A stretch of 64,000 bases of DNA from Chitinophagaceae bacterium (lineage in GTDB: Bacteria; Bacteroidota; Bacteroidia; Chitinophagales; Chitinophagaceae): the NCBI GenBank assembly GCA_016715365.1, contig JADKAM010000001.1, forward strand, positions 868,001 through 932,000, given 5' to 3'. Positions 8,511-19,521 of the stretch are shown in pieces. Numbering within the stretch: the first letter of the stretch is position 1; each line of letters opens with the position of its first letter. The notes below the pieces were generated by a model. It did no database searches. It worked only from the letters and a program-made list of their open reading frames with translations, and was not told the DNA's origin. The translations under genes were made by a program, and so were the position numbers.

Positions 8511-9994
8511 AATTCTTTTCTTAACCGTGCTACAGATATATTCAGTTGTTCCCTGTATTTTGCCACAGTTCTTCGTGCAATATTATATCCTTTTTCCTGC
8601 AACATCTCTGTTAATTTCTCATCGCTGTAGGGATGCTTTTTATCTTCTGCTTCAATAATATCGCTCAGTATTTTTTTAACTTCCCTCGTACTCACTTCTT
8701 CGCCGCTATCGGTTTGCAGACTTTCACTGAAGAAAAATTTAAGCCGGTAAGTACCAAACTCAGTTTGTACAAATTTGCTGTTGGCAACACGGCTTACAGT
8801 AGAAATATCAAGATTGGTTTCTTCTGCAATATGCTTCAATATCATGGGCCGCAGATCGGTTTCATCGCCCGAAATAAAGAAGGCCCGTTGGTAATTCATA
8901 ATGGCTTCCATGGTATTCAGCAAAGTATTGTGCCGTTGTTTTATGGCATCAATAAACCATTTGGCCGCATCAATTTTTTGTTTGATGAAGATGACCGCTT
9001 CTTTTTGCCGCTTGTCTTTTTTGCTGCCCCGGTCATATTCTTTCAGCATATCCCGGTATCCTTCGCTAATGCGGAGGTCGGGCGCATTTTTATTGTTAAG
9101 CGTTAACTCAAGTTTGCCGGCATTGTTGTAAATAAAAAAATCGGGCACCACATAACTTTCGGCCCGGCTGCTTTCGCCAACAGAGCCTGCGGGCTTGGGG
9201 TTTAATTTAACGATCTGGTTTATTACTTCCCTCAACTGGTCGTCGTTCAGATCAAATCCACGCTGAATTTTTTCGTAATGTTTTTTGGTAAACTCATCAA
9301 AGTATTTTTCAAGCACCCTGATAGCCATTTCCACATGCCTGCCTTCGTGTAATTTTCTTTCAAGCTGCAGCAGTAAACATTCCTGCAGGTTACGGGCGGC
9401 AATGCCAGGCGGATCAAATTGCTGTATCTGTAAAACCAGTTCTGCAATTTCTTCTTCGGTTGTTGTAATATTCTGTCTGAAGGCAAGGTCATCAACAATG
9501 GCCGAAAACTCTCTTCTCAAATATCCATCATCATCCAGGTTACCGATAATCTGAAGCGCTACTTTTTTCTGATGTTCATCAATGGTAAGCATACCCAGTT
9601 GCTCAAGCATAAACTCATTAAAGCCTCTTTCAACTTTAATGGGTATTTCTTTTCCTTCATCCAGCTCGGGATAATTAGTGTCTTTCAGTTTATAATCGCC
9701 CACTTCATCATCACCATCGCTTACATATTCGCTGATGTCGATATTGTCATACTCATCCGCACTGCCGTCCATTTCTGTATCTTCTGTATTGGAATCAGCA
9801 AATTCATCTTTGGATTCATCATATTCTGTTTCGTGCCCGTCTTCGGCTTCTTCCAAAGCGGGATTTTCTTCAATCTCTTCTTTTATTCTTTCTTCCAGCT
9901 GGGCAGTAGGAACCTGCAGCAATTTCATTAACTGAATTTGCTGTGGCGATAATTTCTGTAATTGCTTTTGATATAATCCCTGACTTAAAGCCAT
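8507..9994 (-). CDS. rpoN: RNA polymerase sigma-54 factor
   Basis: Alternative sigma factor that recognises -24/-12 promoters and needs an AAA+ activator. The 495-residue protein begins MALSQGLYQKQLQKLSPQQIQLM, the Gln/Leu-rich region I, followed by an acidic region II (about residues 45-110). The core-binding domain, the helix-turn-helix (NLDISTVSRVANSKF) and the C-terminal RpoN box (IARRTVAKYREQ) are all intact. I chose ATG 9994 because 45 further upstream codons are not family-like. The next gene overlaps it by four bases. No sigma-54 activator is in this window. Confidence 0.96.
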   Translation of the reverse strand: MALSQGLYQKQLQKLSPQQIQLMKLLQVPTAQLEERIKEEIEENPALEEAEDGHETEYDESKDEFADSNTEDTEMDGSADEYDNIDISEYVSDGDDEVGDYKLKDTNYPELDEGKEIPIKVERGFNEFMLEQLGMLTIDEHQKKVALQIIGNLDDDGYLRREFSAIVDDLAFRQNITTTEEEIAELVLQIQQFDPPGIAARNLQECLLLQLERKLHEGRHVEMAIRVLEKYFDEFTKKHYEKIQRGFDLNDDQLREVINQIVKLNPKPAGSVGESSRAESYVVPDFFIYNNAGKLELTLNNKNAPDLRISEGYRDMLKEYDRGSKKDKRQKEAVIFIKQKIDAAKWFIDAIKQRHNTLLNTMEAIMNYQRAFFISGDETDLRPMILKHIAEETNLDISTVSRVANSKFVQTEFGTYRLKFFFSESLQTDSGEEVSTREVKKILSDIIEAEDKKHPYSDEKLTEMLQEKGYNIARRTVAKYREQLNISVARLRKEL

Positions 9995-10094
9995 ATACAC
10001 ATTTCGATTAGGGTAATAATTCCGGTGGTTTTTAAAAAAATGTAATCCATGCTTTGAATAACAACGTAAATTTACAGAGATAAGTGCAAGCAAA

Positions 10095-10499
10095 ATGTAT
10101 AAAAAAGCTAAAATTTTATTTTTCTGCATGATTTTTGTGGCAGGCGGTGCTTTTTGCCAGAATTATACTGTAAAAACGGTTTTAGATACGGCCATGTTTA
10201 CTACAAGATTAACTTACCGGGCCGGTAATATGATTACTTACCAAAATTTTTTTCAGCAGTCAAAAAATATTACCAAGGAAAAACCGGCGGCTGATGCAAA
10301 ACCGGTTGTATCTATAAATTCACTTTCCCGTTCAATAATTGCTGCCGATTTTTATACCTGCAATTTTGGGTTCTTTTGTAAAAAAGAATTGCAGTTTGAG
10401 AAGGCAACAAAAATTCCGCTAAGGTTCAGGTTGGGTTCTTTACAATATAATGATTACCTGGAAGTGAAGCCCAATACTGGCATTATACCTTCCTATTAA
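10095..10499 (+). CDS. small secreted protein of unknown function
   Basis: A 134-residue protein with a signal peptide (KAKILFFCMIFVAGGAFCQ, cleavage after FCQ). The C-terminal part contains IPLRFRLGSLQYNDYLE, a pattern I associate with small secreted Bacteroidota proteins of unknown role. It is divergent from rpoN, with about 100 bases between the two ATGs, and is followed by a strong terminator hairpin at 10510. No catalytic motif seen. Confidence 0.7.
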   Translation: MYKKAKILFFCMIFVAGGAFCQNYTVKTVLDTAMFTTRLTYRAGNMITYQNFFQQSKNITKEKPAADAKPVVSINSLSRSIIAADFYTCNFGFFCKKELQFEKATKIPLRFRLGSLQYNDYLEVKPNTGIIPSY

Positions 10500-10509
10500 G
10501 AAATAAAAA

Positions 10510-10535
10510 AAACGGCAATTATATAATTGCCGTTT
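10510..10535. terminator. bidirectional intrinsic terminator
   Basis: Perfect hairpin AAACGGCAATT / AATTGCCGTTT flanked by an A-run on one side and T-rich DNA on the other. It separates the convergent genes ending at 10499 (+) and 10555 (-). Confidence 0.85.
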
Positions 10536-10554
10536 GTATTTGATTAAGTTTTAT

Positions 10555-11771
10555 TTACACAGCCACTTTCTGCTCACTCAGCACTTTCTGTATCACCCCA
10601 ACCATCTGATCGCACTTGTTTTTCAATTGCTCATCTGTCCAGTTTAAACCAATAGCGGTAGATATGCAACGGCTCATAATGGCATCGCTTGCACTAAAAT
10701 CTTTGGTGGCATGATGAATGACTGCAGCTTTCAGGTCAGGATGCAGGCTGTTAAGGGTTACTGCATTTTTTAAGTGATCCCACTTGCTGATATAATGCCA
10801 GTTATTAACGAACCAGTAAAAATTACCGGCTAAAATATTCTGTGCTTTTAATTCTTCAACAACAGCTTTCGTTGCTTCTTCGGTTGGTAAAACCAGCTTA
10901 AGAAAGTACAGCTGTCACCGCTTTCATCGGGTATTCTTCTAAAACTCACTTCGGGTATTTGTGCCAAAGCATTTTTTAAAGCCGTGTGATTTTTTTTCTG
11001 AATAGCTAAGAAAGTATCCAGTTTTTTTATCTGTGCCAAACCAACAGCAGCATGCAATTCGCTGATGCGGAAATTGTAACCGATAAAAGGATGGAGGTCT
11101 GCTCCACGGTCAACTCCTTTATGATCATGGCCATGATCGGTATAACCATCGCTTGAAATATACACATCTTCACGATTGGTCATCACCACGCCGCCTTCGG
11201 CACAGGTAATGGTTTTTACAAAATCAAAACTAAAGGTTCCGGCATCGCCGATGGTTCCTAGTTTTTTTCCTTTATATGTACCGCCAATGCTCTGGCAGGC
11301 ATCTTCCAGTAAAATTAAATGATGTTCTTTGCAGATGGCTTGCAGCGCATCCAGATCGGCCATGCTGCCGCACATATGAACGGGCATAATGCATTTTGTT
11401 TTTGCTGTCAGCGCATTGCGTACTGCTTCCGGATCTAAAGTCAGTGTGTCATCCACATCCACAAAAACCGGGATGGCACCAACACTTAATACTGCTTCAA
11501 AACTGGCAACAAAAGTAAAAGAAGGCAATATTACTTCATCACCATAACCAATCCCCAGGGCGCTCATCGCCGTTGTTAATGCAGCGGTACCACTGCTTAG
11601 TAACTGGGCATGGTTGCAACCAAAGGTTTCGCAAATGGCCTGTTCCAGTTCTTTGGCTTTCCATATTCCCTTGCGTGGGCCATCAAAACCATACCGCATC
11701 ATAATGCCTGTTTCCAGCACATCATTTACTTCTTTAATTTCTTCTTTTCCAAAATGTTCAAAGCCTGGCAT
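10555..11771 (-). CDS. DegT/DnrJ/EryC1-family PLP aminotransferase, apparent frameshift
   Basis: Sugar or cyclitol aminotransferase of the DegT/DnrJ/EryC1/StrS fold. Seen: LLSSGTAALTTAMSALGIG (PLP phosphate site), LEDACQSIGG, the Schiff-base Lys in FDFVKTITCAEGG, and RISELHAAVGLAQIKKLD. The frame breaks near 10897-10915, after GDSCTFL; restoring one missing base continues into LVLPTEEATKAVVEELKAQ and a C-terminal domain ending at TAA 10555, for 405 residues. Without repair the protein ends at 10848 with about 100 residues lost. It stands alone; the substrate is unknown. Confidence 0.85.
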
Positions 11772-11800
11772 AAAAAATAATTAATAATTAATAATTGATA

Positions 11801-11819
11801 ATGCCTCTAATAAAGGCAT
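11801..11819 (-). terminator. weak hairpin after the response regulator gene
   Basis: ATGCCT (11801-11806) pairs with AGGCAT (11814-11819), followed on the minus strand by TATCAATTATTAATTATT. The AT-rich tail is itself a short TTAATAA repeat. It would separate the two-component operon from the aminotransferase gene. Confidence 0.4.
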
Positions 11820-11858
11820 GCATTAATAAGGCAAAGGTAAAGAAAATTGATAGCGGAT

Positions 11859-12487
11859 TTATTTATTTAACGCCTTTATAATTGCCTCGGCGTTCGATTG
11901 TACATTTAGCTTTTATAGATCTTTTTTATCTGGGAGCGTATCGTTTCCAGGCTTTTATCCAATTCGGCAGCAATCATCTTGTAACTGTAACTTTTTACAA
12001 GCCATTCCAATACTTCTTTTTCCTTTGCCGTTAACGATTCCATGTCATTATTACTTGTAAAAGTATGTCTGGGAAAATGCTGCAAAATTTTACTGGCAAT
12101 ACTGGGCGTTAATGGCGACCCGCCGTTGATCACATCGAATATGGATTCCGTGATCTTATCAGCAGTACTGCTTTTTAAAACGTAGCCATTTGCACCCAGG
12201 CATATTGCATTTAAAACCTTATCATTTTCTTCAAATACGGTAAATATCATCACTTTTGCTTCCGGGTATTTATCCTTCACATTTTTTAATCCTTCCAATC
12301 CATTCACATCCGGCATATCAATATCCGAGATGATGAGGTCGGGCTGGCTTTGTTCATAAATACGCAGCATATCTTTTGCATTATCATAAACACCACAAAC
12401 AGTAATGTCGTCATTCATTTCCAGCAAAGCTTTGAGGCTTTCCTGCATTAAAAAATTATCTTCAAAAATTACTACTTTGTATTTCAT
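11859..12487 (-). CDS. NarL/LuxR-family response regulator, apparent frameshift near the C-terminus
   Basis: DNA-binding partner of the sensor kinase encoded just upstream. The receiver domain has the phospho-acceptor Asp in DLIISDIDMPDVNG; the output domain is a LuxR-type helix-turn-helix (LTAKEKEVLEWLVKSYSYK, then ETIRSQIKKIY). The frame ends early at 11906, but adding one A to the run at 11911-11914 (T4 on the plus strand) gives KLNVQSNAEAIIKALNK and a 209-residue protein, the usual ending. Its ATG overlaps the kinase stop by four bases. Confidence 0.88.
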
Positions 12488-15440
12488 GTTGGTATTATTA
12501 TATGCCAGGTTGTGCCACTATCACTAGTAAGTTCAACTTCTCCTTTATAAGTATTAACCCTTTGCCTGATGTTCATTAGTCCATTTCCTTTGCTTATTGT
12601 GTTTTCGTTAAAGCCAACACCGTCATCACTCGCCAAAAGCACTATCGTTTTTTGTTTTAACGAAAGGCTTAAATTAAAATTGGCCGCTTTACTATATTTT
12701 GCTGCATTGTTTATTATTTCTTTGCAGATGAGAAAAATATCCCGGCGCAATTGCATACTTAATACTTTGGATTTAATTTCCTCATCAACAGTAAGATGGT
12801 ATTGAATTCCCGGCTTATCAAACACATCGGTACAAAATTGTTGCAGCCGGTAGATCAGTTTTTCCAAGGTGTCGTTGTTGGGGTTAATGCTCCAGACAAT
12901 GTCACTCATATTCTGAATCATATCCCGGCTGGTAGTTTCAATTTTTGCCGCCATTCTTTTTGCTTCATCCGGCTGAGATTCTATTTTGTTTTTTAGTACG
13001 GCATTCATTAATGTAATACTGCTTAACGTGGTGCCAATATCATCATGCAGGTCTTTGCTAATGGTACGCCTGGTTCTCTCCACAGCAATAATCCTGTTCA
13101 TTTTTTGTTTATAAAGCCAATAGAATACACCAGCAACAATACCAGTGCATAATAAAAAGAACAGCCAGTGCTTGTAAAAAGGTTTTTTTATGGTGAAACT
13201 AAATGTTGCATCTGTTAAAGACCATACACTGTTGGCATTTTTGGCCCTTACTTTAAAAGTATAATCACCGGCAGGCAACTGGCTGTAGGCAATTATGTAA
13301 TTGCCGGCTGCTGTGCTCCAGTCTTTGTCAATACCCTTTAACTGGTATTGATATTCTGTTGCCTGCTCATCAATAAAAGTTGGCGATACAAATTCGAAGG
13401 TTAGATTATTTTCATTTGGCGAAAAAGTATGTGTTCCTGCGCCAAGCAAACTATCAGCACTGGCATTATTTACAGACAGGTGGCTAATTAAAACTGAAGG
13501 GACCGTTGTGGAAAGTTTTGGATTTATATCAGCAACTGATAATGCACCTGTTGTGCCAATGTATAATTTATTTTGAAATTCTTTTAAAAAATAAACGTAC
13601 CTGCCATCCATTAAATTATTGAAGAGGCCTTTATTTATATTAAAACTGTTTTGTGTGGCAAAGCTTATTTTATCAATCCCTTTGTTAGAGCCTACCCACA
13701 TATTGCCACTACTATCATAAAGCAGTTCCGTAATAAAACTGCTTGAAATTTCCGGATCTGTAAGCGATTTATATAATCTAAAACCTTTGTTCTCTTTACA
13801 AAAAATGCGGATCCCATTATTGCGGGTGGTCAGCCATATTTTTTTATCTTTTGTGGTAATGATCTTGAGACAGCGGTCATTTTGAAGCGTGGGTGCAAAT
13901 GGTATCTTTTCTATTATTTTAAGTTGTAAGATGCCTTGTATTCGCTCTGTTTTACAATAAAATAAGCCAATCTTATTTACAGCCAACACAAACTCATTGT
14001 TGCTAAACCCTGGCCCGACAGCACTAAACAGTAATGTGTCCAACTCAACCGGTAATTGAATTTTATCCACCCAATCATCATGACCAAGGAAAAGTTTTTT
14101 ATCCTGTGTTATAAAAATAAATTCCTTGTTGTTGAGCCTGGCAGTTTTTTCCATGTCAATTACAGTACCGGGATCGCTGTGGTAATCTATCACCTTCTTT
14201 TCAATAAGTTGCCCATGCTGTATTGTAAACAACCAGGTGGTTATTCTGGGGTACACACCAATATTTAAGTAGGAATTCAGCCAGAGCGTGTTGGAAGGCG
14301 TTGATATGATCCGGGCATCGTAATTTGCGTTTTTACGATCAATTTTTACTGTTTGCAATTCTTCATTTTGTAAAGTGAAGAATTGTAAATTGTTAGAAAA
14401 AATAAATTGATTATTGTAAAGAATTCCTCCCCTTATGTTAGGCGTACCTGTTTTTATTGGTGGGGTATAATTTATAAAATCAAAATTACTGAAGCGATAA
14501 ACACCATTTTCTGTGGCAAACCAGATATTATCTTCCCTGTCTGTAAAAATATCCCACAGTAACACGTCCGGTAAACCGTGTTTTATCAGCTTTTTTTTAA
14601 GTTGTAGGGCTTTATTGTAAACAGCCACACCGTCCGGTAGATCGGAAACCATGATGTCCCCGTTCCTGGAAAATCCCATTGCGGTTATATTTTCCTTATG
14701 ACATGCAAACTTAACGGGTTGTGAATTTTCAACATCTTTTAAATGTTCCCTGAAGATCTTATAAACATCATGATCTGCAGCAACAAAAATATTCCCTTCA
14801 AAATCTGCTTTAAGTACGTTGCAGTATTTTTTTGATATGGCAGGAAGTATATAAGGTGCATTAAAAATTCCTTTCTGATAAATATATATCCCGGCGTCTG
14901 TTCCAATCCAGATATTACCTTCAACATCTTTCAAAAACATTAAAAACTTTTCATCACACGGGCAATTTCCAACGGCGGTTTTAAAATTGTTTTACTGTTG
15001 TTTGTTATAAGTTCAAGGTCAGTGGAATAAATTTTAGCAACCAGGGTACTGCTATCATTTAAAATCAGGCCATAAGTGAGCTCGCTTTTTGACTGCCCGG
15101 GTATAGATGAAAATGAAAGTTTGTTACCAAGGCCAAGTGCGAAACCCTCTCCGGCGGTAGCAAAAATGCATTGTCCCTTATACATGTTTATAGTATTGGT
15201 GTGGGCAAAATAGTAGGTTGAATTTTTGCCCGGAAAAAAAGTAAACTTTCTTCCATCATAATTGCTGATGCCATTGTCTGAAGTGATCCAGATATACCCC
15301 GCACTATCCTGGCTAACATTTCCGCACCGGTTATTGATAAGCCCGTTGCTAGTTGTAAACTGCTTATACGGGTAGGTTTGCCCGTAGTTGTTTAAGGCAG
15401 GCATTAACAGTAAAAACAACAGCAATTTTCTACAAAACAT
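12484..15440 (-). CDS. propeller-type sensor histidine kinase (Reg_prop, Y_Y_Y, HisKA_3), apparent frameshift
   Basis: Membrane sensor controlling the response regulator it overlaps. From the N-terminus: signal peptide ending NNYGQ, beta-propeller repeats (GYIWITSDNGISNYDG, GNIWIGTDAGIY, DNIWFATENGVYRF, GNMWVGSNKGIDKI), a Y_Y_Y domain (EYQYQLKGIDKDW), one membrane helix (HWLFFLLCTGIVAGVFYWL), HisKA_3 with the phospho-His in SKDLHDDIGTTLSSI, and an HATPase (EIINNAAKYSKA, DDGVGF). The frame breaks at a T4 run (14948-14951); one more base yields a continuous 985-residue protein. It has no own DNA-binding domain, unlike hybrid HTCS sensors. Confidence 0.9.
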
Positions 15441-15537
15441 GATACAATATAGCCAATATCAAATAATTCGTTTCACCCTTATTGGTGATTTAAGCTTTGC
15501 AAAACATGTTAAATATTTGCTTTGTAAAAATTAAATA

Positions 15538-16059
15538 TTGAAAAAATTAATAGTGCTATTTGACTCGTTACCTTATTTTACTTTTGCGCAGACACCGGTA
15601 AACGATGTACCATGCGTTGCCATTTCAATTCCTGTAGTGTCGTCCGGTAACTGTACACCATCAGCAATATACCAGTGGTCAAATGCATTATCTACCAATT
15701 ATAATTTTGGTACAGCAACCACTTCATATACAGCAGGCAATGATTATTTTAATATAAACATTACAAAGTCTGGTTTATATCATTTCCATTTAAATAAAAC
15801 CCAAACAAGTGGTAATGACTATTCAGTTACCAGTACAACTCCAAGAACAACGGAAGTCAATTATAATTTTGGACCTTTTACAGGTGGTGACGGATTTGCC
15901 CCATTTTTAAAAACAATTTTTAAGTATAGTTACGCGTCTTACGATAAAAGTTTTGACGTATACATTACCGCTCCGGCTTTCATACAATTTTACTCTTTAA
16001 AACAGGCAGTTAACATTACCTACAGGATAAATGTAAATGGTCATTTAATAACCGAATAA
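15538..16059 (+). CDS. secreted protein of unknown function
   Basis: 173 residues from a TTG start, with a signal-peptide-like N-terminus (MKKLIVLFDSLPYFTFAQ, cleavage after FAQ); the Asp within the hydrophobic stretch is unusual. The rest is rich in Ser, Thr, Asn, Tyr and Phe, typical of beta-rich extracellular proteins. No family recognised. It is divergent from the sensor kinase and 64 bases upstream of the giant repeat protein, so it may share that locus. The TTG start makes the exact N-terminus uncertain. Confidence 0.55.
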   Translation: MKKLIVLFDSLPYFTFAQTPVNDVPCVAISIPVVSSGNCTPSAIYQWSNALSTNYNFGTATTSYTAGNDYFNINITKSGLYHFHLNKTQTSGNDYSVTSTTPRTTEVNYNFGPFTGGDGFAPFLKTIFKYSYASYDKSFDVYITAPAFIQFYSLKQAVNITYRINVNGHLITE

Positions 16060-16123
16060 ATTTTTACGTAAACAAAAAACCGTACAATATACACAACAGG
16101 GTCTGAAAATAAAATTACATACA

Positions 16124-19100
16124 ATGAACAAAATACTTTCACTGCTTTTTATAGCAGCAACCCTTACCACTGCTACAGCAAAAGCTCAAAGCGTGGCCAT
16201 TAATACCACAGGCGCCACGGCAAACGGCACTGCTATTTTAGATGTAAGCAGCAGTTTAAAGGGCGTGCTCATACCACGTATGACGTCGGTGCAACGCACA
16301 GGCATTGCCACACCAGCGAATGGTTTATTGGTGTATGATACAGATAGTGTTGCATTTAGTTATTATAACGGCGTTGGTTGGGTGTTTATAAAAAACGGAA
16401 ACGATACAGCGATTGCATGGAGTACAAAGGGCAACAACAATATAACCGCAGCCAATTTTTTAGGTACTGTAAACGATGCCGATTTGCTTTTTAAAAGGAA
16501 TAGTATAAATGCGGGTTACATTAAAGCTACCAATACTGCTTTGGGAGTTTTAAGTGGCAATGCCGGCACCGGCACAAATAATACTGCTTTGGGCTATGCT
16601 AATTTGGGAGTAAACACTACAGGTAATTATAATACAGCTATCGGCGCAACAAACATGCAGTATACCACAGGTGAATATAATGTGGCGATAGGGGCATTTA
16701 ACTTAGCAAGAACTTTTCAGGCGGGTCAAAATTATACCAAAAATATAGCTATTGGTTACGGTGCGATGCAGAGCCAGGTTTATGGCAGAAGCAATATCGC
16801 CATTGGCGAAGCGGCGTTAAATAGCGATACCACAAGCTTTAATAATATTGCCATTGGATACAAAGCGCTTTTTAAAAATGCAAACAAAAATAATTTAGTT
16901 GCCATTGGTGATAGCGCTTTATACAATAACAGTACCGGCTCTGCATCACCAACGCAAGGGGCCGATAATACGGCAGTGGGTAGCAAAACCTTATCTGGCA
17001 ACAGCATTGGCTATGGCAATACCGCTACCGGAAGTAATGCTTTAACCAGAAATACCACAGGTGGTATTAATGTAGCAAATGGTGCTTATGCATTGCAGGG
17101 TAATACATTGGGCAGCAGGAATACAGCCTTGGGTACGGCTGCATTGTACACGAATACCACAGGAAGTACAAATACCGCAGTGGGTGAAGGTTCACTTTAT
17201 CAAAATACAGTTGGTTACTCTAATGTAGCGGTAGGTAAAAGTGCTTTGTATTATAACACCAGCCGCAGCAACCTGGTTGCCATTGGCGATAGTGCTTTGT
17301 ATAATAATGGTACAGGCGCAACATTGATTTATCATGCAACTTTTAACACAGCCATTGGCAGCAAAGCCTTATTTAGTAATACCACCGGTGCTTATAATAC
17401 GGCAAATGGAATTTATGCTTTATCTGATAACACCACCGGTAATAATAATACTGCAAATGGCGTTCAGGCATTAACCACTAACATTGATGGCAATGATAAT
17501 ACTGCAAATGGCTATCATGCTTTACTTGGTAACACCACCGGCGATTATAATACCGCAAGTGGGGCTAATGCTTTACAAAATAATGACGATGGCTCTAATA
17601 ATACGGCAAACGGCAGGAACGCTCTATTTAATAACCTCACAGGTTCTTACAATACCGCAAGCGGATCTAGTGCCTTAGCTGCTAACAGCACTGGCTTTTA
17701 TAATACTGCAAATGGCTATTATGCTTTACTCAGTAACAATACAGGTTCTTATAATACAGCAAACGGAGCATTTACTTTAGTTAATAACGTTGGAGGATCG
17801 GGTAATACTGCAACTGGCTCTAATGCTTTGTATAGTAATAGCACTGGCTCTAACAATACAGCAAATGGTGATAGCGCTATGTATAAAAACAACACTGGTT
17901 ATAGTAATGTAGCTATTGGTTCAAGTGCTCTGTACAACAACACCGACTGGAGCAATCTTGTAGCTATTGGAGATAGTGCTCTGTATAATAATGGTGTAGG
18001 GGCTGTGGGTGTTATCCAAGCTTCCCGGAACATAGCCATTGGCAGCAAGGCATTATTTAAAAATACCACTGGTTTTCACAATACAGCAAATGGATTTCAG
18101 GCATTATATTTCAACAATAGTGGGATTAGGAATACTGCAAATGGTTATAATGCTATGTATTTTAACACCACTGGTCAAGACAACACTGCAAATGGCTATA
18201 CCGCTTTATATAGCAATACCACTGGGTATTTAAATACTGCAAATGGATTTCAGGCATTGTATCTTAACAGCGGAGGATTTAAAAATACTGCAAGTGGGTA
18301 TAATGCTTTGGGTAACAACAGAACTGGTAATTATAATACTGCAATAGGTGAGAGTACGCTTTTCGCTAATTTATTTGGAAACTTTAACACCGCCGTAGGA
18401 GATTCTGCACTATACGAAAACATAGGTTCTAATAATACAGCTTTAGGCGCCCATGCATTATCCGAAAATTCTTTTGGAACCAACAATGTTGCGGTAGGCG
18501 TAAAGGCTGGAAACAGTTTAGATAATAATAATGGCTCTTACAACACCTATATAGGAGATAGCAGCATGATGTTGGCAGACAGAATAAACAGCACTGTTAT
18601 TGGCAGCAGAGCATACACAAACACTAATAACAGTATGGTACTGGGCAGCATTAATGGTGTAAACGGTGCTACGGCCGATGTAAAAGTTGGAATAGGCGTA
18701 ACTGACCCTACCGATAAATTAGAAATAGGCAAAGGACGATTACGATTTAGAGGCAACGCAACCGGCGGCAATGCACACGGCATTACCTGGACAAACAATG
18801 CCGGCACAATTGACCGTGCTTTTATAGGTATGGAAACCGATAACTTTTTCGGTATCTACAATTTCGGCTTCCCACCCGGCTGGAACGTAAGGTTACACAA
18901 TACCACCGGCGAAATGGGTATTAATAAGCAACCAGGTACAACCGGTTCCGAAAGCAGGCTGCAGGTAAAACAGGCAAGTGTGGGTGCAAGTAATGGAATT
19001 GGTATTGAAACCGCCGTAAATACTAATAGATGGGATATTTGGTGGATAATAGTACCAGCCCGGATTATAACTTTAGCTACAATGGCAGCTTAAGAGGTTA

Positions 19101-19485
19101 TATTTCAAATGCAACCGGCAATTATATTGTGGTTTCTGATAGGCGGTTTAAGAAAGATGTGAGCAGCTTGCCAGCCTCTTTAACAAACATACATCAGCTT
19201 AAAACTTATCAATACCATTATGCAGAAAATAGTGCTACAGATCCGTTTAGCATAGGCTTTATGGCACAGGAAGTACAAAAATTGTTTCCGGATGCTGTAA
19301 GCGAAAAAGTAATGGATGATGGTAAAAAAAGATTGGGGGTAAACTACCAATACTTTACCGTGCTTGCTATAAAAGGATTGCAGGAGCAACAGGAAAATAT
19401 CGATACACAGAATAAGAAAATTGAGGTTTTAGAAAATCAATTATCAGAATTAAAAAAATTGGTAGAACAGCAAATAAAAAAGTAG
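16124..19485 (+). CDS. giant 17-residue-repeat surface protein with C-terminal S74 chaperone domain, apparent frameshift
   Basis: About 1,120 residues. A signal peptide (ending TAKAQ) is followed by a short N-terminal domain (AILDVSSSLKGVLIPRM), more than thirty 17-residue repeats of the form xxNTAxGxxALxxNTTG resembling trimeric autotransporter head repeats, and a C-terminal peptidase S74/intramolecular chaperone domain (VVSDRRFKKDV with the Ser-Lys pair, then FSIGFMAQEVQKLFPDAV) ending in a coiled coil. One missing G at 19041-19042 (GGG to GG) breaks the frame just before the S74 part; restoring it gives DIWVDNSTSPDYNF. The S74 domain should trimerise and self-cleave. Probable adhesin or surface fibre; not clearly phage. 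Confidence 0.85.
16560..18500 (+). repeat. 51-base coding repeats with a higher-order unit
   Basis: The DNA encoding the head region repeats with a 51-base period (17 codons). Three longer modules containing NLVAIGDSALYNN and later GSKALF or GSKTL occur near 16890, 17265 and 17945. Many codons match between copies, which suggests recent duplication, although copies are not identical. Confidence 0.85.
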
Positions 19486-19521
19486 ACCCCGTTAAAATCT
19501 GACAGGCATTTTATACCAGGC

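Noticed and set aside
8633..9106. 157-codon plus-strand reading frame
   Set aside because: It lies opposite rpoN, is rich in Phe and Cys, and shows no family features; antisense by-product.
16560..18500. Regular 51-base repeats that could be taken for a CRISPR array
   Set aside because: The repeats are in frame, translate to a degenerate 17-residue motif and have no unique spacers of constant size.
16124..19485. S74 domain as evidence of a prophage tail fibre
   Set aside because: No phage structural, lysis or integrase gene nearby, and the protein has a signal peptide.
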